From: Abyssibacter sp036156195
Lineage (GTDB): Bacteria; Pseudomonadota; Gammaproteobacteria; Nevskiales; OUC007
Assembly (NCBI GenBank): GCA_036156195.1
Contig: JAYZUZ010000018.1
Coordinates: 62,001-126,000, forward strand
Direction of reading: 5' to 3'
DNA: 64,000 bases
The first letter of the stretch is position 1. Every line of letters starts with the position of its first letter. The notes under the pieces were generated by a model that saw nothing but the letters and a program-made list of their open reading frames with translations, searched no databases and was not told where the DNA came from. Both the position numbers and the translations under genes were made by a program. Shown in pieces: positions 1-7,871 of this stretch.

Positions 1-328
1 ACATCAGCCGGTAGTAGGCAGGTTGCTCCTGCGCAAAGCGCACGTACTGAATACCCATCTCGCAAAACGATTCGATGGTGATCAGATGCACACCGCCGGG
101 GGAGGCCGACCGTAACGCCGCTTCAAACTGTTGAAAGCCCTGCGTCGCCAAAGCTGCGAGCAATGCCTCCTTGCTTTCGAAATGACGGTATGGCGCCGTG
201 GCGGAGACTCCCGCACGCCGCGCCACCGCACGCAGACTCAGGGCTTCGACACTCCCTGCCTGCAGTAGGGCCAATGCCTGATCCAGACAGCGCTGGCGGG
301 TGGATTCGGGTTCCTGAGCGTTCTTCAT
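1..328 (-). CDS. TetR/AcrR family transcriptional regulator (partial, C-terminus outside window)
   Basis: Only the first ~109 residues are in the window; the gene runs off the left edge. The translated N-terminus has the TetR helix-turn-helix pattern (LSLRAVARRAGVSATAPYRHF) followed by the typical ESKEALLAAL helix. The ATG is at 328. The gene diverges from the RND efflux operon starting at 432, and a perfect 8-bp inverted repeat lies between them. By analogy with AcrR-type pairs it is probably a ligand-responsive repressor of the pump and of itself; this is inferred from arrangement. The ligand cannot be predicted because the C-terminal sensing domain is mostly missing. Confidence 0.9.
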   Translation of the reverse strand, partial: MKNAQEPESTRQRCLDQALALLQAGSVEALSLRAVARRAGVSATAPYRHFESKEALLAALATQGFQQFEAALRSASPGGVHLITIESFCEMGIQYVRFAQEQPAYYRLM

Positions 329-352
329 GCGCAGGAATGTAGCACAGCAGTT

Positions 353-373
353 AACATTGCACTCAGCAATGTT
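353..373. promoter_or_regulatory. Inverted repeat, probable TetR operator
   Basis: AACATTGC, five bases, then GCAATGTT form a perfect 8-bp inverted repeat. Flanking GCAGT and a near-match on the other side extend the symmetry. It lies between the divergent TetR gene and the efflux operon, and its right end reaches the -35 hexamer of the operon, so binding there would block RNA polymerase. The operator role is inferred. Confidence 0.65.
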
Positions 374-400
374 TGCACTGCTCACTTTCGAGCGTATAGT
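373..400 (+). promoter_or_regulatory. Sigma-70-type promoter for the efflux operon
   Basis: TTGCAC (373-378) and TATAGT (395-400) are separated by 16 bases, a close match to sigma-70 -35/-10 boxes. The position fits transcription starting near 407 and the adaptor ATG at 432. The -35 overlaps the palindrome at 353-373. Confidence 0.6.
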
Positions 401-431
401 GCTCACACCCACTGCTGATCGGGACTTCCTG

Positions 432-1529
432 ATGCCCTATCCCGCCCCTATCCAGACCCGTCGGGTGCTCGCTGGCTTCGGCCTGTCGGTTGCCCTCACA
501 ACCACGCTCGCGGCCTGCAGCACGGCTGAACCACCCGTCGAATCTGCACGGGCCACACCGGCCGAGCGCGTGCGTATCGCCTCCGTGGAGCCCGCGCCCG
601 GTGCCAGCCAGCTCGCGTTCCCCGGTACGACACGCGCCAGCGATGGCGGCGACCTGGCCTTCCAGACCGCCGGTCGCCTGGCCCGCCGACTCGACATCGG
701 CGAAGCCTTCGAACAAGGCGACGTCCTGGCCACGCTCGACAATCCCCGTCTGCAACCAGGGGTCGACGCGGCGAGGCAGCGCGTGGAGCAGCTACTCCAG
801 CAGCGACGACAAGCGGAACGGGATCTGGCACGTGTCCAGGCGTTGGGCGATCGGAATGCCGCCACCACCGAAGAAGTGGAACAGGTACGTTCGCGCCTCG
901 CCGCTCTCAAGGCCGCCGAGGCAGCAGCCCGTGCGCAGCAGGTCGAGGCCGAGCAGCTTCTGGGCGAATCGCGGATGACCGCACCGTATGCGGGCACGGT
1001 CACCCGCAGTTATGTGGACCCGGGCGAATTCGTGCCCGCCGGCACCCCTGTACTGGCTGTTGCAGGCTCCGGATCTCAGCTCGAGATCGAAATCGTCCTG
1101 CCCGAATCGCTCATCCTGTCGAGGCAACCGGGTGAGTCGATTCCCGTACGGCTTCCCCTGCTGGATCGGACGGTGCAAGGCCGAGTCGTTGAGATCGCAA
1201 ACGCGGCTGCCGGTGCAGGCCGCTTGTTCCCGCTAGTGGTCAGCCTGCCCGCGGCAACACTGCGCGCAGGCCTGACCGCAGAGGTGGTCATTCCGGTCGC
1301 CCGACAGGACGAACTCACGGTGCCATTGCGCGCCGTCGTCGACCCCGGCAGCCATGAGCCCCATGTCTACAGACTGGCCGGCGATCGCGCCGAACGTGTG
1401 GCTGTGCGGGTCGGTGATTTGCTGGGAGAGCGCATTGTGGTCAGCGGCGCCTTGCAAGCCGGTGATTCCGTGATCACCGCTGGCCTGACGCGCCTGATCG
1501 ATGGTCAGACTGTCGACGTGCTGCGCTAG
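432..1529 (+). CDS. RND efflux periplasmic adaptor (membrane fusion) lipoprotein
   Basis: The 365-residue protein is the HlyD/AcrA-type adaptor that joins an inner-membrane RND pump to a TolC channel. I chose ATG 432 because it gives a clean lipoprotein signal (twin Arg, hydrophobic stretch, LTTTLAAC with Cys29); the frame is open upstream to 327 but that part lies over the promoter. A split biotinyl-lipoyl-like region (GRLARRLDIGEAFEQGDVLA and later APYAGTVTRSYVDPGEFVPA) flanks an alpha-helical hairpin of heptad-like Gln/Glu/Arg/Ala sequence. The permease starts 10 bases downstream and a TolC protein follows, giving a complete tripartite operon. Substrate unknown. Confidence 0.93.
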   Translation: MPYPAPIQTRRVLAGFGLSVALTTTLAACSTAEPPVESARATPAERVRIASVEPAPGASQLAFPGTTRASDGGDLAFQTAGRLARRLDIGEAFEQGDVLATLDNPRLQPGVDAARQRVEQLLQQRRQAERDLARVQALGDRNAATTEEVEQVRSRLAALKAAEAAARAQQVEAEQLLGESRMTAPYAGTVTRSYVDPGEFVPAGTPVLAVAGSGSQLEIEIVLPESLILSRQPGESIPVRLPLLDRTVQGRVVEIANAAAGAGRLFPLVVSLPAATLRAGLTAEVVIPVARQDELTVPLRAVVDPGSHEPHVYRLAGDRAERVAVRVGDLLGERIVVSGALQAGDSVITAGLTRLIDGQTVDVLR

Positions 1530-1539
1530 GGGGCGAGTC

Positions 1540-4500
1540 ATGCATCGTTTTGCCACCCTCGTGCTGGAGCAGCATCGGCTGATCCTCACGGTTGCTGTTT
1601 TGCTCGCAGTCAGCGGCGCATTGGCGTTCAGCTCCATGAACCGGCAGGAAGACCCCTTCTTCCCCAATCGCGCCGGACTGATCACCGTCCCGTTTCCCGG
1701 CGCCGACCCGGAACGCATCGAGCGCCTGGTTGTGCGCCATCTCGAAGAAGAGATCCAACAGGTCGAATCCGTCAGCACCGTACGGTCCACAACACGAACC
1801 AACGTCGCCCTGATCACCGTAGAACTCCGCGACGCCATCTACGACACCCAGAGCGCCTGGGAGCGGGTGCGACAGGCGATGGACCGCGCAGCGCTCAAGT
1901 TTCCGCCAGAAGCCGCCGCCCCAGAACTCGATGACGAACTCATCGCCACCTCGACCGTCGTACTGGCCGTGACGGGGTCGGATGACCCGATGGTGCTGGC
2001 CGATGCGGCCGAGCGCATGCGCAGCCGCCTCCTGGCATTGCCGAACATTCAGTCCATCGACCTGATCGGTGATCCCGGCGAACAAATCACCATTGCGATC
2101 GACGAGGCCACAGCCTGGCGGATCGGACTGTCACCCGGCGCCCTGGCCAATCAACTGGGCGCCAGCAACCGGATTATCCCGGGGGGCACCTTGCGCGTCG
2201 ACGACACCACTGTCGTCCTGCGGCCGCAGAGTGAGTTTCTGTCCCTGGACGAGATTCGCAACACACCGATCCGCCTGCCGGACGGCGATCTTCTGCCCCT
2301 TGGCAGCTTTGCGCGAGTCTGGCGCGGACCGGCTGAGCCCGCCCGGAGTCACTTCTACTTCAACGGCCAGCGCGCCGTCGGTATCGACATCGTCACCGTC
2401 CCCGACGCCACCAATCAGGTCCGCTTTGGCGAACAGCTCAGAACACTGCTGGATGACCTGACACCCCGGATGCAGAACGCCCGACCCGCATTCGCAGAGC
2501 TGCAGGTCAGCGAGGTGTTCTTTCAGCCGGACCGCGTCCGCGAGCGACTCAATGATCTCAGTGCGGATCTTGCGCTGGCCATGCTCATCATCCTGGTGGT
2601 CTTGTGCAGCTTCATGGGCCTGCGACTCAGCCTGGTGGTCTCGGTGGTGCTGCCGCTGGTCACGGCCGTCACGGTCGCGATCTACGCCATGAATGGACAG
2701 GTGCTGCATCAGATTGCGGTCATCGGCCTGATCATTGCGCTGGGCATCCTGATCGACAACGCCATCGTCGTGGTGGAGAACATCCAGTGGCGTCTGGACC
2801 AGGGCGCTGCACGCAGCGACGCTGCGGCACAGGCCGTACGCGAACTGATCGGACCGCTGGGTGCTGCCACAGGCACAACGCTGGCGGCCTTCGTTCCCAT
2901 GCTGCTGGCCAAGGGTGGCACCGGCGATTTCACCCGTGCCATCCCCGTCACCATCATGACCGCGCTGGCGATGAGCTATCTCGCTGCGATGACCGTCACG
3001 CCCATCATCGCGGCGCGATGCCTCCGGCCGCGCAGGTCGACCTCCTCCCGGCAGCAGTGGCCCGAAACCCTTGGGCGCTTCGCGGGCGGCCTGGCCACGC
3101 GTCGCCCTGGCCGCGTATTTCTGCTGGGCGCCGCGCTGGTCGGGCTGTCGTTCTTCATGGCGCGATGGGTCGAGGCCCAGTTCTTCCCGAATGCCGACCG
3201 CAACCAGATCGTCGTGGACTTCACCCTGCCGGAAGGCACGGTACTACCCCATACCCTCAGCATCGCCACCGCCCTGGAAGACGCCCTGCGTGCCGATCCC
3301 GATGTGCAGGCTGTGCATGGCTTTGTCGGCAGCAGCGGACCGCGTTTCTACTACAACGTCCCCGATGCCTCGCGAGACCCGAGACGCGGCCGCCTGGTTG
3401 TCGAGACATCCGGGCTGGCGGGCAATCTGCGTGTAATCGAACGCATCCGGGCATTTGCCTTGTCGCAGTTGCCAGAGGTGGAACTAATCGCCAAGCAGCT
3501 GGCCCAGGGCCCGCCGATCAACGCCCCCATCGAGGTTCGGGTGTTTCACCCGGACCCGAAACCGCTGGCGGTCGCCACCCAGCAGGTATACGAAGCGATG
3601 AAAGCCATCCCGGGTGTAGTCGATGCCCGCCATGATTTGGGCCTGGGCGTCCCCAGTGTCGAATTCGAGATTCTGAGCGCCGTCGCCTCGGATTACGGCC
3701 TGAGCCGGGCGGATGTTGCTCAGTCGCTGCTGGGCCGGTCCACCGGGCTGACGGTAGGCGCCTACCGCGCGGGCGATGAACCCGTGCCGATTCGGGTGCG
3801 ATCGGCCGCAGGCGAGCGCTACCCACTGGCCCAGTTGGCCGGAGTCAACGTCTACTCCCCGGTGGCGGGTCCCATCCCGCTCAGTGCGCTGGTGCAGACC
3901 CGTGTGCAATGGCAACCGGCCGCCATCCAGCATCGTGACGGTCGCCGCCTGGCCACCGTGTCTTCCGAGTTGGACCCGGCGTTTGTTTACACCGAAATCC
4001 TGAATCAGCTCCGCCCGAAGATCGAGGCGCTGGACCTGCCCCCCGGTGTGGAGATCGCCTACGGCGGAGAAAGTGAGACCAGCGGCGAAGCCAATACTGC
4101 GCTTCTCACCACTGCGCCATTCGGCCTGATGCTGCTGCTGTTCTTCCTGTTGCTGCAGTTCAACAGCTTCAAGCGGGTGGCCATTGTCATGATGACGGTG
4201 CCGCTGGCCGCCGTTGGTGTGATTCCGGGACTCGTGCTCACCGACTCACCGTTCGGGTTCCAGCCACTGCTGGGAATCATTGCGCTGGTGGGAATTGTGG
4301 TGAACAACGCCATCGTCCTCATTGATGTCATCGATCAGCAACTGCGGCGCGGTGACAGACTGGGGGATGCGGTGCGCATCGCTGTGGAGCGCAGAACACG
4401 CCCGATTCTGCTGACGACAGCCACGACTATCGCGGGTTTGCTACCGCTGGCCTTCTCCGGCACCACGCTGTGGCCCCCCATGGCCTGGGCCATCATCTCG

Positions 4501-4587
4501 GGCTTGGCCGCCTCGGCTTTTCTGACGCTGTTCGTCGTCCCCGCCACCTGCTCGCTCTGGCTGAAATCGGAGACCGCCCATGCGTAG
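1540..4587 (+). CDS. RND family efflux permease (AcrB/MexK-like)
   Basis: At 1015 residues this is full length for an RND proton-driven exporter. TM1 follows the N-terminus (RLILTVAVLLAVSGALAF), then a large periplasmic loop, TM2-6 near residues 340-500, a second loop, and TM8-12 near the C-terminus. The TM4 motif reads GILIDNAIVVVEN, so the AcrB Asp pair is Asp-Asn here; the equivalent TM10 segment reads GIVVNNAIVLID without the AcrB lysine. These variants are common in one RND subgroup and need not mean loss of function. ATG 1540 was preferred over upstream in-frame starts because it lies just after the adaptor stop. Its last 8 bases overlap the TolC gene. Likely exports hydrophobic or amphiphilic compounds. 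Confidence 0.93.
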   Translation: MHRFATLVLEQHRLILTVAVLLAVSGALAFSSMNRQEDPFFPNRAGLITVPFPGADPERIERLVVRHLEEEIQQVESVSTVRSTTRTNVALITVELRDAIYDTQSAWERVRQAMDRAALKFPPEAAAPELDDELIATSTVVLAVTGSDDPMVLADAAERMRSRLLALPNIQSIDLIGDPGEQITIAIDEATAWRIGLSPGALANQLGASNRIIPGGTLRVDDTTVVLRPQSEFLSLDEIRNTPIRLPDGDLLPLGSFARVWRGPAEPARSHFYFNGQRAVGIDIVTVPDATNQVRFGEQLRTLLDDLTPRMQNARPAFAELQVSEVFFQPDRVRERLNDLSADLALAMLIILVVLCSFMGLRLSLVVSVVLPLVTAVTVAIYAMNGQVLHQIAVIGLIIALGILIDNAIVVVENIQWRLDQGAARSDAAAQAVRELIGPLGAATGTTLAAFVPMLLAKGGTGDFTRAIPVTIMTALAMSYLAAMTVTPIIAARCLRPRRSTSSRQQWPETLGRFAGGLATRRPGRVFLLGAALVGLSFFMARWVEAQFFPNADRNQIVVDFTLPEGTVLPHTLSIATALEDALRADPDVQAVHGFVGSSGPRFYYNVPDASRDPRRGRLVVETSGLAGNLRVIERIRAFALSQLPEVELIAKQLAQGPPINAPIEVRVFHPDPKPLAVATQQVYEAMKAIPGVVDARHDLGLGVPSVEFEILSAVASDYGLSRADVAQSLLGRSTGLTVGAYRAGDEPVPIRVRSAAGERYPLAQLAGVNVYSPVAGPIPLSALVQTRVQWQPAAIQHRDGRRLATVSSELDPAFVYTEILNQLRPKIEALDLPPGVEIAYGGESETSGEANTALLTTAPFGLMLLLFFLLLQFNSFKRVAIVMMTVPLAAVGVIPGLVLTDSPFGFQPLLGIIALVGIVVNNAIVLIDVIDQQLRRGDRLGDAVRIAVERRTRPILLTTATTIAGLLPLAFSGTTLWPPMAWAIISGLAASAFLTLFVVPATCSLWLKSETAHA

Positions 4588-5872
4588 TTCTGCTCTGCTA
4601 CTGGCCAGCCTGCTGGCAGGCACTGCCAGCCCACACGCCGTCGCCACCCCGACAAGCCTGACCGCCACCATGCAGGCGGCGGCCGATAACACGAGGGTCC
4701 AGGCGGCCCGGTGGCGCGCCCAGGCTGCCGACGCCACGGCCCGCGCGGCCTGGCGCGGCAGTTGGGCCCCCAGCCTGGACCTGCAAGCACAGGCCGCACG
4801 GCGCGACCAACTCTCCACCATCGACACGCCGGCGGGCGCCTTCACGCTGGGTGACCGCGACGTTTACGAGGCCACGCTCAGCCTGCGCCAGCCGTTGCTG
4901 GATCTGTCGAATCAGGCCTATGGCGCCCCGGCGTCCCAGCGGGTGGCCCAGGCACAGCATCAGCAGGTCCTGCGCCAACAACGGGTGCAGGCCGCTGCGG
5001 CAGCCAGCCACTATCTAGACTGGCTGGCGTTGGAGGCCCAGCGCCAGGCCATCCTGTCCCTACAGGACAGCCTGCAACTGCGCGCAGCGCGGGTCCGAAA
5101 CCAGTCAACCGCAGGCCGGGCGCTGCAAGCCGATGTCCTCGACATGGATGTCGCCGTCACGGAAGCCCGCCAGCAACTGGTCGAAATCGAAGCCCAGCAA
5201 ACCGTGCTGCGGCAGGATCTGACACGGCTGACCGGCCGCCCGATCCAGCCGCAGGATACCCGCCCGCCCGACGATGCCGCCGACCATCTGCAAACGCCTG
5301 ACTGGGCCGAGGTCTTCGCGCAGCGCCGCGACCTGCAGGCTCTGCGTCTGCAACGCGACAGCCAGCGCCTCCTGGCCAGCGCCGAGCGGGCAAGCGCCTG
5401 GCCCACGCTGGGCGCTGCGGTCAGCGTCGTTCGCAGCCAGGGCAACCCCTTCACCCCGGAGGACGATGTCCGCGTGGGTTTGAATCTGCAGTGGCAGCCC
5501 TTTACCAGCGGCCGCATCCAGGCACAGCGTCAGGCCGCTGAGTCACACAGCAGTGCCCTGGACGCAGACATCCAGCAACTGCAGGCTGCGATCCGGGTTG
5601 AAATCGCCCAGGCCCAGGCGTCGATCCGCACCGCAATCAGCCTGGCCGAATTGGCGCAATCGGCTGTCGCCGCGAGCAAGGCCAGTCGCCAGGTCCGCGT
5701 CGCTCGCTACGAGGCGGGACGGGCCACCGTGGATGAAGTCCTGGACGCCGAAGCCACCTACGCACGGCAACGCGCACAGGCCGCCTCTGCGGGGTATCGT
5801 TTGCGCAGCGCCGTGATCGAGCACCGACTGGCCACCGGCGCGCCGCTGTTCACAGACACGGCCGCAGACTAG
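4580..5872 (+). CDS. TolC family outer membrane efflux protein
   Basis: A 430-residue outer membrane channel with a Sec signal (MRSSALLLASLLAGTASPHA) and the two long alpha-helical OEP repeats seen in TolC: alternating Gln/Ala/Arg-rich coiled segments such as AQRQAILSLQDSLQLRAARV and the C-terminal RQVRVARYEAGRATVDEVLD motif. The start overlaps the permease stop by 8 bases, implying translational coupling. It completes the tripartite pump. A second, unrelated TolC-like gene occurs at 15118-16470. Confidence 0.93.
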   Translation: MRSSALLLASLLAGTASPHAVATPTSLTATMQAAADNTRVQAARWRAQAADATARAAWRGSWAPSLDLQAQAARRDQLSTIDTPAGAFTLGDRDVYEATLSLRQPLLDLSNQAYGAPASQRVAQAQHQQVLRQQRVQAAAAASHYLDWLALEAQRQAILSLQDSLQLRAARVRNQSTAGRALQADVLDMDVAVTEARQQLVEIEAQQTVLRQDLTRLTGRPIQPQDTRPPDDAADHLQTPDWAEVFAQRRDLQALRLQRDSQRLLASAERASAWPTLGAAVSVVRSQGNPFTPEDDVRVGLNLQWQPFTSGRIQAQRQAAESHSSALDADIQQLQAAIRVEIAQAQASIRTAISLAELAQSAVAASKASRQVRVARYEAGRATVDEVLDAEATYARQRAQAASAGYRLRSAVIEHRLATGAPLFTDTAAD

Positions 5873-5902
5873 ACCCGAGCACGCATCACCGGACCTCCAT
5901 CA

Positions 5903-6397
5903 ATGACCCCTAGCGTTGGCCTAGCGGACTACCAGAATCCGACGCACGCACAGGCGCTTCGAGACCTGCTTGCCGCTTATGCAGCTGATCCGATGGGAGG
6001 CGGCAAGGCACTGGAGACCGCCGTTCTCGACCGTGTCGTCCCGGCATTGGCTGCTCGCGCCGAGGCCTTCTCGCTATTGGCGTGGTCCGACGGACAGGCG
6101 GTCGGATTCGCCAACTGCTTTGAAGGCTTTTCCACCTTTGCGGCCCGCCCGGTGGTCAACATTCACGACCTGGCCGTCCTGCCGGCGTTTCGCGGTCGGG
6201 GCATCAGCCAGGCGTTGCTGGCCACCATCGAGCAGGAGGCGCATCGGCGCAATGCCTGCAAGCTCACGCTGGAAGTGCTGAGCCACAACCACATCGCCCA
6301 GGCCGCCTATACGCGCTGGGGATTCAAGGGATATGCCCTGGACCCCAGCGCAGGCCATGCCCTGTTCTGGGAAAAGCCGCTCGCATCAGCCCCGTAA
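5903..6397 (+). CDS. GNAT family N-acetyltransferase
   Basis: A 164-residue single-domain GCN5-related acetyltransferase. The acetyl-CoA pyrophosphate loop is visible as VLPAFRGRGISQALLATIEQ (R-G-R-G-I), followed by the helix and the LEVLSHNHIAQAAYTRWGF segment typical of motif B. It starts 30 bases after the TolC gene on the same strand and may be read through from the efflux operon. The substrate is unknown; small-molecule and amino-acid acetyltransferases share this layout. Confidence 0.88.
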   Translation: MTPSVGLADYQNPTHAQALRDLLAAYAADPMGGGKALETAVLDRVVPALAARAEAFSLLAWSDGQAVGFANCFEGFSTFAARPVVNIHDLAVLPAFRGRGISQALLATIEQEAHRRNACKLTLEVLSHNHIAQAAYTRWGFKGYALDPSAGHALFWEKPLASAP

Positions 6398-6410
6398 ACG
6401 GCCCAACTAC

Positions 6411-6440
6411 TTGCGCACTCAACTATTCAGTATATAGTTG
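6411..6440 (+). promoter_or_regulatory. Promoter with overlapping palindrome, probable MarR autoregulatory operator
   Basis: TTGCGC (6411-6416) and TATAGT (6433-6438) are 16 bases apart, a fair sigma-70 promoter. The inverted repeat CAACTAT (6420-6426)/ATAGTTG (6434-6440), 7-base arms and 7-base spacer, covers the spacer and -10. The MarR gene begins at 6468, so this is a natural site for its own repression. The regulator assignment is inferred. Confidence 0.6.
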
Positions 6441-6467
6441 AGCGATCAAGTACTAGTGGAGAACCTG

Positions 6468-6887
6468 ATGACAACACAATCGTTATTGCTGCGGCTGCTG
6501 CGAGCACAAAGCCAGATGAGCAAGCGCCTGGACCGCGCCCTGTCCCTGCACGGGCTCAGTTTGAGCGAGTTCCAGGTCCTGGATGCCCTGTCCACGGCCC
6601 CGGATCAAAGCCTGCGACGCATCGATCTGGCCGACGCCGTCGGCCTGACGGCCTCGGGCGTGACCCGACTGCTCAACCCCATGGAAAAAATCGGCCTGGT
6701 CCACAAGCAGGCCAGCGCGCGGGATGCCCGGGTCAGTCTGGTCAGGCTCAGCCCAGCCGGTGCCACCCGGCTGGAAGACGCGCGCAGCCGCGTCCGCGAG
6801 GTGGCCGATGGGCTGTTCGCACCCCTGGGCGAACCCATGCGCCGTGAACTGGATGCACTCATCGGCCAACTGGAGCCCTACGCATGA
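6468..6887 (+). CDS. MarR family transcriptional regulator
   Basis: The 139-residue protein has the MarR winged-helix arrangement: helical N-terminal dimerisation segment, then LSLSEFQVLDALSTAP, recognition helix region RIDLADAVGLTASGVTRLL, and wing SARDARVSLVRLSPAGA. The ATG at 6468 is preferred over a TTG at 6438 because a GGAG lies 7 bases upstream and the 6438 position falls inside the promoter/palindrome. The stop overlaps the next ATG (ATGA), so the VOC protein is cotranslated. It likely senses a small phenolic or oxidant, but no ligand can be read from sequence. Confidence 0.9.
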   Translation: MTTQSLLLRLLRAQSQMSKRLDRALSLHGLSLSEFQVLDALSTAPDQSLRRIDLADAVGLTASGVTRLLNPMEKIGLVHKQASARDARVSLVRLSPAGATRLEDARSRVREVADGLFAPLGEPMRRELDALIGQLEPYA

Positions 6888-7327
6888 GCACGACAGCGCT
6901 GCAGCCACGTATCAGCATGATCACTCTGGGTGTACGCGACCTGGGCCGATCGATTGCCTTTTATGAACAAGGGCTGGGCTTTCCCAGGCTGGAATCGCCG
7001 CCCTCGGTGGCCTTTTTCACGCTGAACGGCACCTGGCTGGGCCTGTTCGGCCGCGAGGCGCTGGCCGAGGATGCCCAGGTCTCTGCACAGGGTTCCGGCT
7101 TCCCGGGCTTTTCGCTTTCACACAACGTGGATTGCGAGGCAAAGGTGCACGCCGTGTTCGAACAGGCGCTGGCGGCAGGCGCCACAGCAACCAAGCCACC
7201 TCAAACGGTGTTCTGGGGCGGCTACTGTGGGTACTTCAAAGACCCGGATGGGTATCTGTGGGAAGTCGCCTACAACCCGATGATGTGGGTCGGACCAGAA
7301 GACCCGCCTGAGCCGACGGCCCCCTAG
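6884..7327 (+). CDS. VOC (glyoxalase/bleomycin resistance/dioxygenase) family protein
   Basis: A 147-residue protein of the vicinal oxygen chelate fold. It opens with the typical MITLGVRDLGRSIAFYEQGL and ends with GYFKDPDGYLWEVAYNP, where the Glu is the usual metal ligand. Members include glyoxalases, dioxygenases and antibiotic-binding proteins; the exact activity is not predictable. It overlaps the MarR gene by 4 bases, so it is probably controlled by that regulator. Its 3' end overlaps the convergent NTF2-like gene by 4 bases. Confidence 0.88.
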   Translation: MSTTALQPRISMITLGVRDLGRSIAFYEQGLGFPRLESPPSVAFFTLNGTWLGLFGREALAEDAQVSAQGSGFPGFSLSHNVDCEAKVHAVFEQALAAGATATKPPQTVFWGGYCGYFKDPDGYLWEVAYNPMMWVGPEDPPEPTAP

Positions 7328-7776
7328 TCCTCTCCCGCCCCGGACCCGGGAATCCGCGTCGCCTGCCAGGCCACGGCCTTCCAGCCGTCCTGCTGGCGCC
7401 GGAACACGCCGGTATTGAAGTACGCCCCGATCCGCTGCCCGTCCTGATCGGCCGTTAGGCGAAACGTGATGACAGCGGCGCCATCAAGCAGCCGAATCTG
7501 CACCGATTCGGCGACATAGCGAACCGCCGCAGGCGGCGAATCGGCGTCATCGGCAGGCTGATCAAAGCCAGCCAGAATCTCCGCCTTGCCAAAGCGCTGG
7601 CCCGCGGAGCTGGTGTAGACCAGATCCTCGGCCCAGAACCGCTCGTGCATGGCGCGTTGGTCGGCAGCCACAAGAAAGCGATTCAGCAGCTCTGCCAGCG
7701 CTTCACGTTCCCCACCGAAGGCGCCAGGTGCGTGGAAGCCTCCGATCATCGCGACCGCCACCAGCCACTTCTTCAC
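7324..7776 (-). CDS. Exported NTF2-like / DUF4440 (SnoaL-type) protein
   Basis: About 150 residues with a Sec signal (VKKWLVAVAMIGGFHAPGAFG) then an NTF2-like cone fold pattern: helix EREALAELLNRFLVAADQRA, the AEDLVYTSSAGQRFGKAEIL segment, and a beta-rich C-terminus ending in DGWKAVAWQATRIP. I chose the GTG at 7776, which has GAGG 8 bases upstream; the frame is open to 7800. DUF4440 proteins are ligand-binding or steroid-isomerase-like and often of unknown role. Convergent with the VOC gene, with a 4-base overlap of stops. Confidence 0.75.
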   Translation of the reverse strand: MKKWLVAVAMIGGFHAPGAFGGEREALAELLNRFLVAADQRAMHERFWAEDLVYTSSAGQRFGKAEILAGFDQPADDADSPPAAVRYVAESVQIRLLDGAAVITFRLTADQDGQRIGAYFNTGVFRRQQDGWKAVAWQATRIPGSGAGED

Positions 7777-7871
7777 GTCACGTCCTCGAATCAAAAGCAC
7801 AGCCTAACGCAGCCGCGGGGGCGCAACCGTGCCGGTACAGACGCCGAATCGAAGCGCGCAGCCCTGCCCGG

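Noticed and set aside
2604..3635. Open frame of 343 codons in another frame inside the RND permease
   Set aside because: His/Gly/Arg-rich composition typical of frame shadows; the permease frame has full domain content.
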